Source: Bacteroidales bacterium (GTDB lineage Bacteria > Bacteroidota > Bacteroidia > Bacteroidales > FEN-979). From it: DNA of 64,000 nucleotides. The stretch lies in assembly GCA_023231065.1 (NCBI GenBank), contig JALNWE010000002.1:1-64000 (forward strand). The letters are read 5' to 3'. The notes below the pieces were generated by a model. The model was given only the letters and a program-made list of their open reading frames with translations, was not told the origin of the DNA and searched no databases. Positions 1-8,029 of the stretch are shown here, one piece after another (positions within the stretch are counted from its first letter, which is position 1; each line of letters opens with the position of its first letter). A program made the position numbers and the translations under genes.

Positions 1-456
1 GGCCATACAGCGGGCGATGGCAACCCTTTGTTTCTGCCCACCTGAAAGTTCATCAGGAAAATTATGCGCTTTTTCGGCTAATCCCACTATTTTAAGCAGC
101 CGTATCCCGATTTCATTGGCTTCAGCTTTTTTCTTCCCAAGGAGTTTAACTGGACCGATGGTCAGATTTTCCAGTACTGTAAGATGTGCATAAAGGTTGA
201 AATTCTGGAAGACCATGCCCATTCGCTGCCGGAGGGCCGGAACATTGGTGCGTTTATCGAGCAGCGGGATACCGTCGATATAGATAGAACCGCCATCGGG
301 CATTTCCAGAAGATTGAGGCACCGGAGCAAAGTACTTTTTCCAGTACCTGAAGGGCCAATGATGGAGATGATTTCCCCCTTCTTTATCCCTGTGCTGATA
401 TTGTTCAGGACGACCAGATGTCCGTAACGTTTCGAAAGATTATTTATTCTTATCAT
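1..456 (-). CDS. Polar amino-acid ABC transporter ATP-binding protein (partial)
   Basis: This is the ATPase of a polar amino-acid uptake ABC transporter, cut by the window edge so that only the N-terminal 152 residues are present. A Walker A motif GPSGTGKST lies at residues 34-42, followed by a Q-loop (FQNFN) and the ABC signature LSGGQKQR near the truncated end. Walker B falls outside the window. The spacing of these motifs and the upstream permease match the GlnQ/HisP family. Its ATG overlaps the TGA of the binding-protein/permease gene (ATGA at 453-456), so the two are probably translationally coupled and form one operon. The substrate cannot be read from the sequence; the family takes up amino acids such as glutamine, arginine or histidine. 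Confidence 0.9.
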   Translation of the reverse strand, partial: MIRINNLSKRYGHLVVLNNISTGIKKGEIISIIGPSGTGKSTLLRCLNLLEMPDGGSIYIDGIPLLDKRTNVPALRQRMGMVFQNFNLYAHLTVLENLTIGPVKLLGKKKAEANEIGIRLLKIVGLAEKAHNFPDELSGGQKQRVAIARCMA

Positions 457-2738
457 TTTGTTTCCTCCCTCGATCTTTTAGCGCGTTTCCGGATCGGGTC
501 AACCGAGAATTCGATACGGCCCAGCGCCCAGGTCAACGACCAGGCAATAAGTAAATAAAGTACAGCGATCATGATCAGCGGGAAGAAAGCATCAAAGGTC
601 CTGCTCCTGATTATATCACCTGCTTTGGTCAGGTCCTGAACTGCAATATAACCAACGATGGAGGTCATTTTCAGAAGGGAAATAAATTCGCCCTTGTATA
701 TCGGGAGCGCCCGTCGCAAGGCTTGTGGGAGAATAATGTGAAGGAAGGCCTGGACTTTTGTAAAACCTCCTGCAATGGCAGCTTCCCGTTGTCCTTTATC
801 GATACTTTCGATGCCGGTCCTGAACATCTCTGAAACATAGGCGCCGAAATTAAGGCCAAAGGCCAGAATAGCGACGATCACAGGATTTATATTGACCGAA
901 GCAAAAACAATATAATAGATGATCATCAGCAATACCAGTACCGGGGTCCCCCTCAACAAGGAGATATACCCTTTGGCAAAACCCGACATGATTTTATCCC
1001 GCGACATCCGCATAAAGCATATCAGTCCACCGATCATCGTACCTAATACCGCGGCTAGAATAGTAATCAGCAAAGTGACACGCAATCCGTCAATGATATG
1101 CAGGTATCTTTTTTCAAGGATAATATTGCTGTAAAAACTATCCGATATTTTTGTCCAGAATGACTTTTTAACAGAGCTCCCTGCATCCGTGCCATTTGCA
1201 GCGGAATATTTTTTCAGGACGGATGGGTCCAGGTTTGTTTTCTTAGCTATGATACTAACACCTGATTCATAGTAAGGATCAGAGAAATCTATCTGTTTTT
1301 TTCGTTCATCCGTTATCATCAACGAACTGGTGATAAGGTCGATCTTGTTGGTTGAAATGGCGGCCAATAAACTTCCGAACGGCATATCCACCGGGACATA
1401 TTCTTTACCGACATAAGCGGCAAAACGGGTAGCAAGTTCAATATCAAAACCGACCAGATGCCCATCTTTTAAAATCGTGAAAGGCATTCCAAGATCGCTG
1501 ACCACACCTGTGCGGAGGGTTCCATTTACGGCATTGTCCTTAATCTCCGGCATCTCCATAACACCTTTGACCATCCATCGGTCACACATATCTTTATAAA
1601 TGCCGTTGCCCCTGATTTCCTTCAGGAACTTGTTAAATTGTTCCCGCAGGTTTACATCCTCTTTATTAAATCCGGCCGCGATCGGGACTGAGAATAAATT
1701 TTCGGTCAGGATACCAAGCTCCTGATTTTTACTGAAAATATCTTTGAGGGAAGTTTGGTCAAAGAAACCGACATCGGTCTTACCGGAATTAATGGCAAAT
1801 AACAGATCAGAAACGGTCTGGAATTGTAAAATCGTCGCATCGGGGAATGTTTTTATTGCATACGCATCATGAATACTCCCGAGCAATACACCGATCCTCT
1901 TATTCCGGATATCCTTGATGGATTTCAAAGCCATACTTGGCTTACGCACACCCTCTTGTTTCTTTTCGCGTACAACGACTGCAATACCACTCGGGTAGTA
2001 ACATTCAGAAAACAAAACTTTCTTTGCCCTTTCATCCGTGATGGAAAGCCCGGCGCCTATCATATCCACCTTACCGGCAATCAGGGCTGGCAGCAAAGCG
2101 CCGAACTCCATATCCACAATTTCCAGTTGCTTTCCTGATTGTCTGGCTATGTACGTCGCAAATTCGACATCAAATCCGACCACATTTTTATTGCCATCCA
2201 CGAAAGCCATGGGTTCGGTGATAGCTGCTGTACCGAATTTCAGAATACCGTTCTTTCCGTCCAACGGTATCACGGGCATGGGGGCAGGATCTCCTTTTTC
2301 GGGAAACCATCTGAGTTTCATGTCCTCATATGTGCCGTTGACCTTCAACGTGTCCAACACGTTGTCGATGGTGTTTTTCAGAACCGTGTCCTGCAGTCTG
2401 ACAGCAAAACCATATTGATCATTAAAAAGCAATTCGGGAAGGACTACGATCCCGTCGTTTTTTGCCACTATGTTTTTCAGTACCGGTAGGTCATATACGG
2501 CCCCGTCAGCCTTTCCATCTTTCACGGCGATCGCACAATCGAGCACGCTGTTATAGTATTCCAATTTCGCGTCAGGAAATTTCTTCAAAACAAACTGATC
2601 GGCAACAGTTCCAGTGGGAACGGCAAATGTTTTTCCTCCTTTCAGCATGTCAAGGTCCGTGATGGCAGGGTCCTTTTCATTGCACCCACTCAGCGCGAGA
2701 GCAATGAAAAGAATTACTACTTTTATACAATATTTCAT
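453..2738 (-). CDS. ABC transporter fusion: substrate-binding lobes plus permease, lipoprotein
   Basis: A 761-residue inner-membrane protein that combines periplasmic solute-binding (SBP_bac_3-like) modules with a HisM/GlnP-type permease. A lipoprotein signal ends at LALSGC (Cys19). The binding region reads as half, whole, half: residues about 35-146 resemble only lobe 2 of an SBP, 163-390 form a complete lobe 1 plus lobe 2, and 405-500 resemble only lobe 1. Both lobe-1 segments carry GFD(V/I)E and a SITDER or MITDER motif. Transmembrane segments follow from about 550, and the ATPase-contact EAA loop (EAAIAGGF, then ILPQALRRALP) spans about 652-680. The downstream overlapping gene is the cognate ATPase. 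SBP-permease fusions are known (GlnP of lactococci has two complete SBPs); the half-domain order here is unusual. Confidence 0.88.
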   Translation of the reverse strand: MKYCIKVVILFIALALSGCNEKDPAITDLDMLKGGKTFAVPTGTVADQFVLKKFPDAKLEYYNSVLDCAIAVKDGKADGAVYDLPVLKNIVAKNDGIVVLPELLFNDQYGFAVRLQDTVLKNTIDNVLDTLKVNGTYEDMKLRWFPEKGDPAPMPVIPLDGKNGILKFGTAAITEPMAFVDGNKNVVGFDVEFATYIARQSGKQLEIVDMEFGALLPALIAGKVDMIGAGLSITDERAKKVLFSECYYPSGIAVVVREKKQEGVRKPSMALKSIKDIRNKRIGVLLGSIHDAYAIKTFPDATILQFQTVSDLLFAINSGKTDVGFFDQTSLKDIFSKNQELGILTENLFSVPIAAGFNKEDVNLREQFNKFLKEIRGNGIYKDMCDRWMVKGVMEMPEIKDNAVNGTLRTGVVSDLGMPFTILKDGHLVGFDIELATRFAAYVGKEYVPVDMPFGSLLAAISTNKIDLITSSLMITDERKKQIDFSDPYYESGVSIIAKKTNLDPSVLKKYSAANGTDAGSSVKKSFWTKISDSFYSNIILEKRYLHIIDGLRVTLLITILAAVLGTMIGGLICFMRMSRDKIMSGFAKGYISLLRGTPVLVLLMIIYYIVFASVNINPVIVAILAFGLNFGAYVSEMFRTGIESIDKGQREAAIAGGFTKVQAFLHIILPQALRRALPIYKGEFISLLKMTSIVGYIAVQDLTKAGDIIRSRTFDAFFPLIMIAVLYLLIAWSLTWALGRIEFSVDPIRKRAKRSREETK

Positions 2739-2933
2739 GTGGTACTATTTATTTTTACAAATGGTCATATTGAGTCCATAAATTATCATTCGTGGTTTGC
2801 ACGAACATTGTGTTTTTGGATATTTCATGGGTGTTGTTTTCGGAAAACATCAGTGATCACAGACATGACAGTGAAACGATGATAAATACAAGCGATGCAA
2901 ATTTCATGTAAAAGTAAAAATTATACGTGATAA

Positions 2934-4907
2934 ATGGCGCATCATGAATTAGGAGAAAGGGTGAAAAAGCAAACAGGGCCCGGAATTGATCAGGTATTGA
3001 TGTTCCTGATCCTGGCAGTTGGCGCCTGGTTAAGATGTTTTCACTGGCAGGAAATTCCTTTTACGCATGATGAATTCAGCGCCATTATCCGTACCCAGTA
3101 TTCCACTTTCGGAGAGCTGATCGAGAAAGGGGTTAAGCCCGATGGCCACCCGGCAGGGATTCAGGTTTTTCTTTTTTACTGGGTTAAATTATTCGGCACC
3201 AATGAATTCATTGTCAAACTACCGTTCATCATTTGTGGGTTGCTTTCAGTCTGGCTCATATACAAGATCGGGAAAGAATGGTTTAATAGCGCTGTTGGCT
3301 TGATCGCTGCTTCTTTTGTTTCCTTTCTGCAATACCCGGTGATGTACAGCCAGATTGCCCGGCCCTATTCCAGCGGCCTTTGTTTTTCCCTACTAATGGT
3401 CTTTTTCTGGACCGAGCTGATCTTCCACCCGGAGCGACGAACGATGCTGAACCGGGTGGGATATGTTATCGCGGGGGCTTTGTGTGCATACAATCATCAT
3501 TTCACGCTGCTTTTTGCTTTTCTGGTTGGCGCTACCGGACTATTTTTCTGCCAGGGAAAAAACCTCAGAATTTATCTTTTGCTGAACCTGCTGATCTTCA
3601 TCCTGTATATTCCGCACCTACCCATATTTTTCTATCAGTTGAACACCGGGGGTGTGGAAGGCTGGTTGCAGAAACCACGCTTTGATTTCCTACTCGATTT
3701 CGTTCAATATATTTTTCAGTTTTCGGTTTTCGTCTTTCTTTTGATAATAGTTCTGGTCAGCCTTGAGCTGTATTGGTATAAACGGATACCCCGCATCAGG
3801 AAAAAATTTCTGATCATTTCACTGATATGGTTTCTCCTCCCCTTCCTCATTGGATATATTTATTCAAAACTGGTGAGTTCTGTGTTGCAATATTCTGTCC
3901 TGATATTTTCTTTTCCATTCCTTTTGTTCCTGCTCTTCGGATATTTTAAGACCGGAAAAGCGTTTCATAAGATCATCGTGGTTGGGCTGATTGCAGCCGT
4001 TATAATCCCGTCGCTGATTTTTGAGCGGAAACATTATGAACTTTTTTATCATAATCCCTATCGTGAATTTGTCCTTGTCCCCAATGAGGCCGATGGGCAT
4101 CCAGATGCACAAAAATGCCCGGTAATCGTGAGTACTCCGGCAAAGATCAACAACTATTACCTCGCGAAATTTTCATTTCCAGGATCACGCTACCTTTATG
4201 AAGATTCGTTGAAAATAAAGGGCCGGCTTCAGCTATTTCTTGACAGTACCCGCGGCCAGTACCTGGGATATGGCAGTACGCCCTCTTCGCCCTGGGAAAA
4301 TTATGCCCTGATCCGGGATAAATTCCCATATCTTATCAAACATCTTTATTATAGTGGAGGGGATTTCTATCTGTTCTCCCGGATCAAACCTCCTCTGTAC
4401 GTTACTGAATATTTCTATGAATCGATGCAGGATTTCGAAACAACACATCCGGGATGGTTTAACCAGTTACAGCCATTATGCAAAGACTCGCTGCCCCTGG
4501 CAGGAAGGCGTTCATACTGGAGCAATGATACCCTTGAATTCAGCCCGACATTTATTTTTCCATTACGCGATCTGGTCAGGACCAGGAATGACATCATAGA
4601 TATTTCGGTCAGGGTCAGGATACCGATGGTTTTCCCCGGCGCCTGGCTTGTAACGACTGTCTCTTCAGGTGGCAGTACCATCTTCTGGAGATCAGTTCCC
4701 ATCAACGGATCTGTTAAACCCGGGAATATCGGGAATTGCCATATAACCCTTCGGGTTTCTGATCTGGATATACGACATCATCAACTGCTTTTCAGCACAT
4801 ACATCTGGAATCCTAAAAAAGTCCCCTTCGAAATGGATGATTTCACGATCCGCGTCAGACCGGGCAATCCTTTTCTATATGGGTTGTTCCGGCCCATCAA
4901 AGATTGA
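2934..4907 (+). CDS. GT39-like (PMT_2/ArnT-type) membrane glycosyltransferase
   Basis: A 657-residue polytopic membrane protein of the dolichyl/undecaprenyl-phosphate sugar-dependent glycosyltransferase superfamily. The first periplasmic loop carries the acidic motif FTHDEFSA (Asp46-Glu47), the expected catalytic position. The segment SQIARPYSSG matches the conserved Ala-Arg-x-Tyr element of the PMT_2 family. About ten hydrophobic segments lie between residues 20 and 375. The last 270 residues or so are soluble, probably periplasmic, and resemble no domain I can name. Such enzymes transfer a sugar from a lipid carrier to lipid A, polysaccharide or protein; the acceptor cannot be predicted. 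It is transcribed divergently from the ABC transporter and seems monocistronic. Confidence 0.75.
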   Translation: MAHHELGERVKKQTGPGIDQVLMFLILAVGAWLRCFHWQEIPFTHDEFSAIIRTQYSTFGELIEKGVKPDGHPAGIQVFLFYWVKLFGTNEFIVKLPFIICGLLSVWLIYKIGKEWFNSAVGLIAASFVSFLQYPVMYSQIARPYSSGLCFSLLMVFFWTELIFHPERRTMLNRVGYVIAGALCAYNHHFTLLFAFLVGATGLFFCQGKNLRIYLLLNLLIFILYIPHLPIFFYQLNTGGVEGWLQKPRFDFLLDFVQYIFQFSVFVFLLIIVLVSLELYWYKRIPRIRKKFLIISLIWFLLPFLIGYIYSKLVSSVLQYSVLIFSFPFLLFLLFGYFKTGKAFHKIIVVGLIAAVIIPSLIFERKHYELFYHNPYREFVLVPNEADGHPDAQKCPVIVSTPAKINNYYLAKFSFPGSRYLYEDSLKIKGRLQLFLDSTRGQYLGYGSTPSSPWENYALIRDKFPYLIKHLYYSGGDFYLFSRIKPPLYVTEYFYESMQDFETTHPGWFNQLQPLCKDSLPLAGRRSYWSNDTLEFSPTFIFPLRDLVRTRNDIIDISVRVRIPMVFPGAWLVTTVSSGGSTIFWRSVPINGSVKPGNIGNCHITLRVSDLDIRHHQLLFSTYIWNPKKVPFEMDDFTIRVRPGNPFLYGLFRPIKD

Positions 4908-5052
4908 TATCACGGGAGGCATAATCCACTTTGCCTTCCTAAGAGCATTGGTTCCTTTTTGATCACATGGAGAAGGACTAAATAATAGATTTAAGTATTA
5001 CCTTTAACCCCTGGCCATAAAGGTTATAGGGAAACAGAATGCAAAAAAAATT

Positions 5053-5730
5053 ATGAAAATATTGTTGATCGAGGACGAGAAAGAGCTTGCCGGTTCAATT
5101 GCAGCTTACCTCCAGAAAGAAAACTATGTATGTGAGATGGTTTTTAACTTTTCCGATGCCATTGAAAAAATCAACTTATACCAGTACGACTGCATTGTTG
5201 TCGATATTACCCTTCCGGATGGGAATGGCTTAAAGGTGATCAGTGAATTGAAAAAAATGAAGTCCGGGGCTGGTATCATCATTATTTCTGCAAAAAATTC
5301 CCTGGATGATAAAATTTCCGGGTTGGAAGTTGGCGCCGACGATTATCTCACGAAACCTTTTCATTTGTCAGAGCTCAATGCCCGGATAAAGTCAATCATA
5401 AGACGACGAAATTTTGATGGCAACAATGAATTTGTCTTTAACGAGATCAGGATCCTCCCTGAAAACATGGAGGTTTTTATTAATGGTGATTCTGTGATTC
5501 TGACAAAAAAAGAATTTGATCTCTTGATCTTTTTTCTGTCCAACAAGGACCGTGTCCTCACCAAGGAATCCATTGCCGAGCATTTGTGGGGCGATGAGAT
5601 GGATTTAGCCGATTCGTTTGATTTTATCTATACCCATATTAAAAATCTCCGGAAAAAGATCCTGGAAAAGGGTGGACAGGACTATATCAGGACCGTTTAC
5701 GGGATGGGGTACAAATTTTCGGGTTTGTAA
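5053..5730 (+). CDS. OmpR-family response regulator
   Basis: A 225-residue DNA-binding response regulator. The N-terminal receiver domain (about 1-118) contains the acidic cluster Glu7-Asp8-Glu9, phosphoacceptor Asp51 (CIVVDITLPDG), Ser79 and Lys101 (YLTKPF). The C-terminal winged-helix domain (about 125-225) has the OmpR/PhoB-type ending with RTVYGMGYKF. The cognate histidine kinase gene starts 11 bp after the stop, so the two are one operon. A near-consensus -7 box TACCTTTA lies at 4999-5006. Targets are unknown; the two small secreted-protein genes immediately downstream of the kinase are candidates by position only. Confidence 0.93.
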   Translation: MKILLIEDEKELAGSIAAYLQKENYVCEMVFNFSDAIEKINLYQYDCIVVDITLPDGNGLKVISELKKMKSGAGIIIISAKNSLDDKISGLEVGADDYLTKPFHLSELNARIKSIIRRRNFDGNNEFVFNEIRILPENMEVFINGDSVILTKKEFDLLIFFLSNKDRVLTKESIAEHLWGDEMDLADSFDFIYTHIKNLRKKILEKGGQDYIRTVYGMGYKFSGL

Positions 5731-5741
5731 AAAAATGGCCC

Positions 5742-7007
5742 ATGAAGCTGCTGACTAAAACTTCAAGATACTATTTGATCCTTTCAGGAATTGTATTTAT
5801 TGTCAGTGGATTGATTTTTTATCAATTGTTGCAGCGGGTTTTTTATTCCCAGATGGATCTGGCCCTGAAAGATGAAAAAGAGCTGATCGAAGAAACCATC
5901 AATTATTCCGACAGCGTACCAGATTTCCGTACCATTTTTGGCCATCTGGTCGAAGTCACTATCTTATACGATCCAAACCGGAAGAACGAATTTATCCATG
6001 ATACCGTCATGTATAGCAGTGAGGATGGTAAATTTTTATCCTACCGGCATCTCTTTGTTGAAAACACATCGGTTCATCAGAAAGGGTACACCATCAATAT
6101 TTACAAACCACTTCACGAAACAGAAATGCTTATCACCGGTATTGTGATCGTTATTGCACTGGTCTTTATCGCGTTACTTGCCATTCTTGTTGCCGTAAAC
6201 TATTTCATTTCCCGCAGGGTCTGGATCCCCTTTTACCGTATTTTATCCCATCTGGGTTATTATGATATCAACCGGGAAAAGCCCCTGGAGCTGACAAAAA
6301 CTGATATCTATGAATTTAACCAGTTGAACGAAGCGCTGGAGAAGATGTCGAATAAGATCAGGCAGGATTTTATCAACCTGAAAGAGTTCAACGAGAATGC
6401 AGCCCATGAATTACAGACCCCTCTTGCCGTTATCAAATCAAAACTTGACTTATTGATCCAGGATGAAAGCCTTACGGAGGAACAAATGCAACTAATCAGT
6501 TCGGTATATGATGCCACTACCCGCATGTCGAAATTGAACCAGGGGCTCTTGCTGATCTCTAAAATAGAAAATGAACAGTTCCCATCAGCCGAAAGGATAA
6601 ATCTCTCCCAGGTTATTGAAAAAACCCTTGATCATTTTGGGGAATTGATCGGCCATAAGGAAATTAAAGTTGATTCAAAGATGGACCCTTCAGCAGTCGT
6701 AAAGATGAACCGCATCCTGGCTGAAATCCTGATAACCAATCTCCTGTCAAACGCGATCAAACATAACCTTCAGTCAGGGAGCCTTGATATCCTGCTGACG
6801 GCCCATCAGCTGATAATTTCAAACACGGGGCAGCCGCTGGATATGGATCCGGCTGATCTCTTTGAGCGGTTCCGTAAATCAAATACTTCCGGTCAATCTG
6901 TTGGTCTGGGTTTATCGATCGTTCGAAAAATCGCCATGCTGTATCATATGCAAATTAGTTATCAATATTTTAACGGAATACACAGTCTTCTGCTTACATT
7001 CGCCTAA
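5742..7007 (+). CDS. Sensor histidine kinase
   Basis: A 421-residue membrane histidine kinase paired with the upstream OmpR-type regulator. Two transmembrane helices (about 11-32 and 130-155) flank a roughly 95-residue periplasmic sensor region. The dimerisation/phosphoacceptor domain carries His222 in NAAHELQTPLAVIKSKL. The ATPase domain has an N box (NLLSNAIKHN, 333-342), a G1-like SNTGQPLD and a G2 box SVGLGLSIV. The usual DxG of G1 is NTG here, a form common in Bacteroidota kinases. There is no clear HAMP helix pair, only about 60 residues between TM2 and the His. The stimulus is unknown; the PepSY-like protein encoded next could be a sensory partner. Confidence 0.92.
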   Translation: MKLLTKTSRYYLILSGIVFIVSGLIFYQLLQRVFYSQMDLALKDEKELIEETINYSDSVPDFRTIFGHLVEVTILYDPNRKNEFIHDTVMYSSEDGKFLSYRHLFVENTSVHQKGYTINIYKPLHETEMLITGIVIVIALVFIALLAILVAVNYFISRRVWIPFYRILSHLGYYDINREKPLELTKTDIYEFNQLNEALEKMSNKIRQDFINLKEFNENAAHELQTPLAVIKSKLDLLIQDESLTEEQMQLISSVYDATTRMSKLNQGLLLISKIENEQFPSAERINLSQVIEKTLDHFGELIGHKEIKVDSKMDPSAVVKMNRILAEILITNLLSNAIKHNLQSGSLDILLTAHQLIISNTGQPLDMDPADLFERFRKSNTSGQSVGLGLSIVRKIAMLYHMQISYQYFNGIHSLLLTFA

Positions 7008-7159
7008 CCACAATAATCACAATGATTTAGGCAACAATCATGGGAACGTTGCCCCGTGGATTTCTGCATTATTAGAAAAGATTTTCGACTCATTATTTCA
7101 TTTCTACAGATTTCAAACAGAATTTTCATACAATTTTGCAGCGCTTTAAGATGGAAACA

Positions 7160-7462
7160 ATGAAAAAAGGATTTTTTATCATACTGTTTATTCTCTTCGG
7201 CAGCCTGATATTTGCACAAACCAAAACAGAGATAAAGAATAGCGATCTTCAGAAGCCTATTGTTGAATATATGACAAAGAATTGTTCGGGGTATTCCATT
7301 GATAAAGCTTTTAAAGTTGATTCAAAAGGCATTATCACCTATGATCTCTGCATCTCGAAAGACAAGGACCGCAACAAGGTGACCTTTGATAAAGATGGTA
7401 AATTCGTGAGGAAAGAACCCTGTGTCGGGGATTGTTGTAAAGAAGTCAATAAAAATAAATAA
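7160..7462 (+). CDS. Small secreted PepSY-like protein
   Basis: A secreted protein of about 100 residues beginning with a signal peptide (MKKGFFIILFILFGSLIFAQ). The mature part has the beta-alpha-beta-beta look of PepSY-like (BLIP-like) periplasmic domains, with segments such as KPIVEYMTKNCSGYSIDKAF and VTFDKDGKFV, and ends in a Cys-rich tail (PCVGDCCKEV). An in-frame ATG at 7151 (MET before MKK) is an alternative start; I chose 7160 because the signal peptide then begins with the usual MKK. It follows the two-component genes on the same strand, an arrangement in which PepSY-like proteins often act as envelope or metal-stress accessories. The role here is inferred from position only. Confidence 0.7.
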   Translation: MKKGFFIILFILFGSLIFAQTKTEIKNSDLQKPIVEYMTKNCSGYSIDKAFKVDSKGIITYDLCISKDKDRNKVTFDKDGKFVRKEPCVGDCCKEVNKNK

Positions 7463-7502
7463 ATTTTAACAAATTAAACGTTTCACTTAAATTATCAGAA
7501 AA

Positions 7503-7877
7503 ATGAAAAAAGTAATGTTAATGATGCTTGCGGGAATGTTTTCGATTTCCATGTTTGCTCAAACGCAGGAAACAACAAAACCCGTTGAAAAGAAAAAAAC
7601 CACCAAAACTGAAGTTGCAAAACCTGCTACTCAGAATCAGCAAACAGCAAAACCTGCTGCTACAACAGAAACAGCAAAACCTGCTGCGACAGAAACAGCA
7701 AAACCTGCTACTACCGACAAAACAAAACCTGCTTCACAAACGCAGCCTACTGTAAAAAAGGCTCCGAAAGGAACAAAACCTGCTGTTAAACCTGCAACAA
7801 AAGAGACCAAACCTGCCACAACTGAACCAGCAAAACCAGCTGAAAAAAAGGACGCTACAACTCCTGAAAAGAAGTAA
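7503..7877 (+). CDS. Secreted Lys/Pro/Ala/Thr-rich repeat protein
   Basis: A 124-residue protein with a signal peptide ending MFAQ, followed entirely by low-complexity sequence. Repeats of the type (T)AKPA(A/T)(T) recur from about residue 38 to 118, with TTET, TEPAKPAEKK and similar spacers. There are no Cys or aromatic residues in the mature part. At DNA level the core unit is aaaacctgctNcNaca, so the number of repeats may vary between strains. The composition resembles histone-H1-like or AlgP-like tails and periplasmic linkers, but I cannot assign a function. It lies 40 bp after the PepSY-like gene and before a strong terminator, so it is probably the last gene of that unit. Confidence 0.7.
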   Translation: MKKVMLMMLAGMFSISMFAQTQETTKPVEKKKTTKTEVAKPATQNQQTAKPAATTETAKPAATETAKPATTDKTKPASQTQPTVKKAPKGTKPAVKPATKETKPATTEPAKPAEKKDATTPEKK

Positions 7878-7938
7878 TGTCTGTCAGTTGTACTTCTGTT
7901 ATCCTGAAACAGGCTAACAGATTATACAAATAAATCTG

Positions 7939-7971
7939 AAAAAGGCCGGATCAGAAAATCCGGCCTTTTTT
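7939..7971 (+). terminator. Rho-independent terminator after 7877
   Basis: A 13-bp perfect stem (7939-7951 with 7958-7970, core GGCCGGAT/ATCCGGCC) encloses a 6-base loop (CAGAAA). It is flanked by an A-run and a T-run, so it can work on both strands. It sits between the K/P-rich protein gene and the convergent ftcD gene. Confidence 0.9.
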
Positions 7972-8029
7972 ATATAATAATTGTCCAGAAAGTTTTCAGC
8001 TGACAGTTTTTCAATTACCTTCCCAACTG

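Noticed and set aside
4914..4940. Terminator after the GT39-like gene
   Set aside because: The GGGAGGCA/TGCCTTCC pairing has a mismatch and is not followed directly by T residues.
7528..7819. Other-frame reading frames inside the K/P/A/T-rich gene
   Set aside because: They arise from the repetitive codons; only the frame with a signal peptide is supported.
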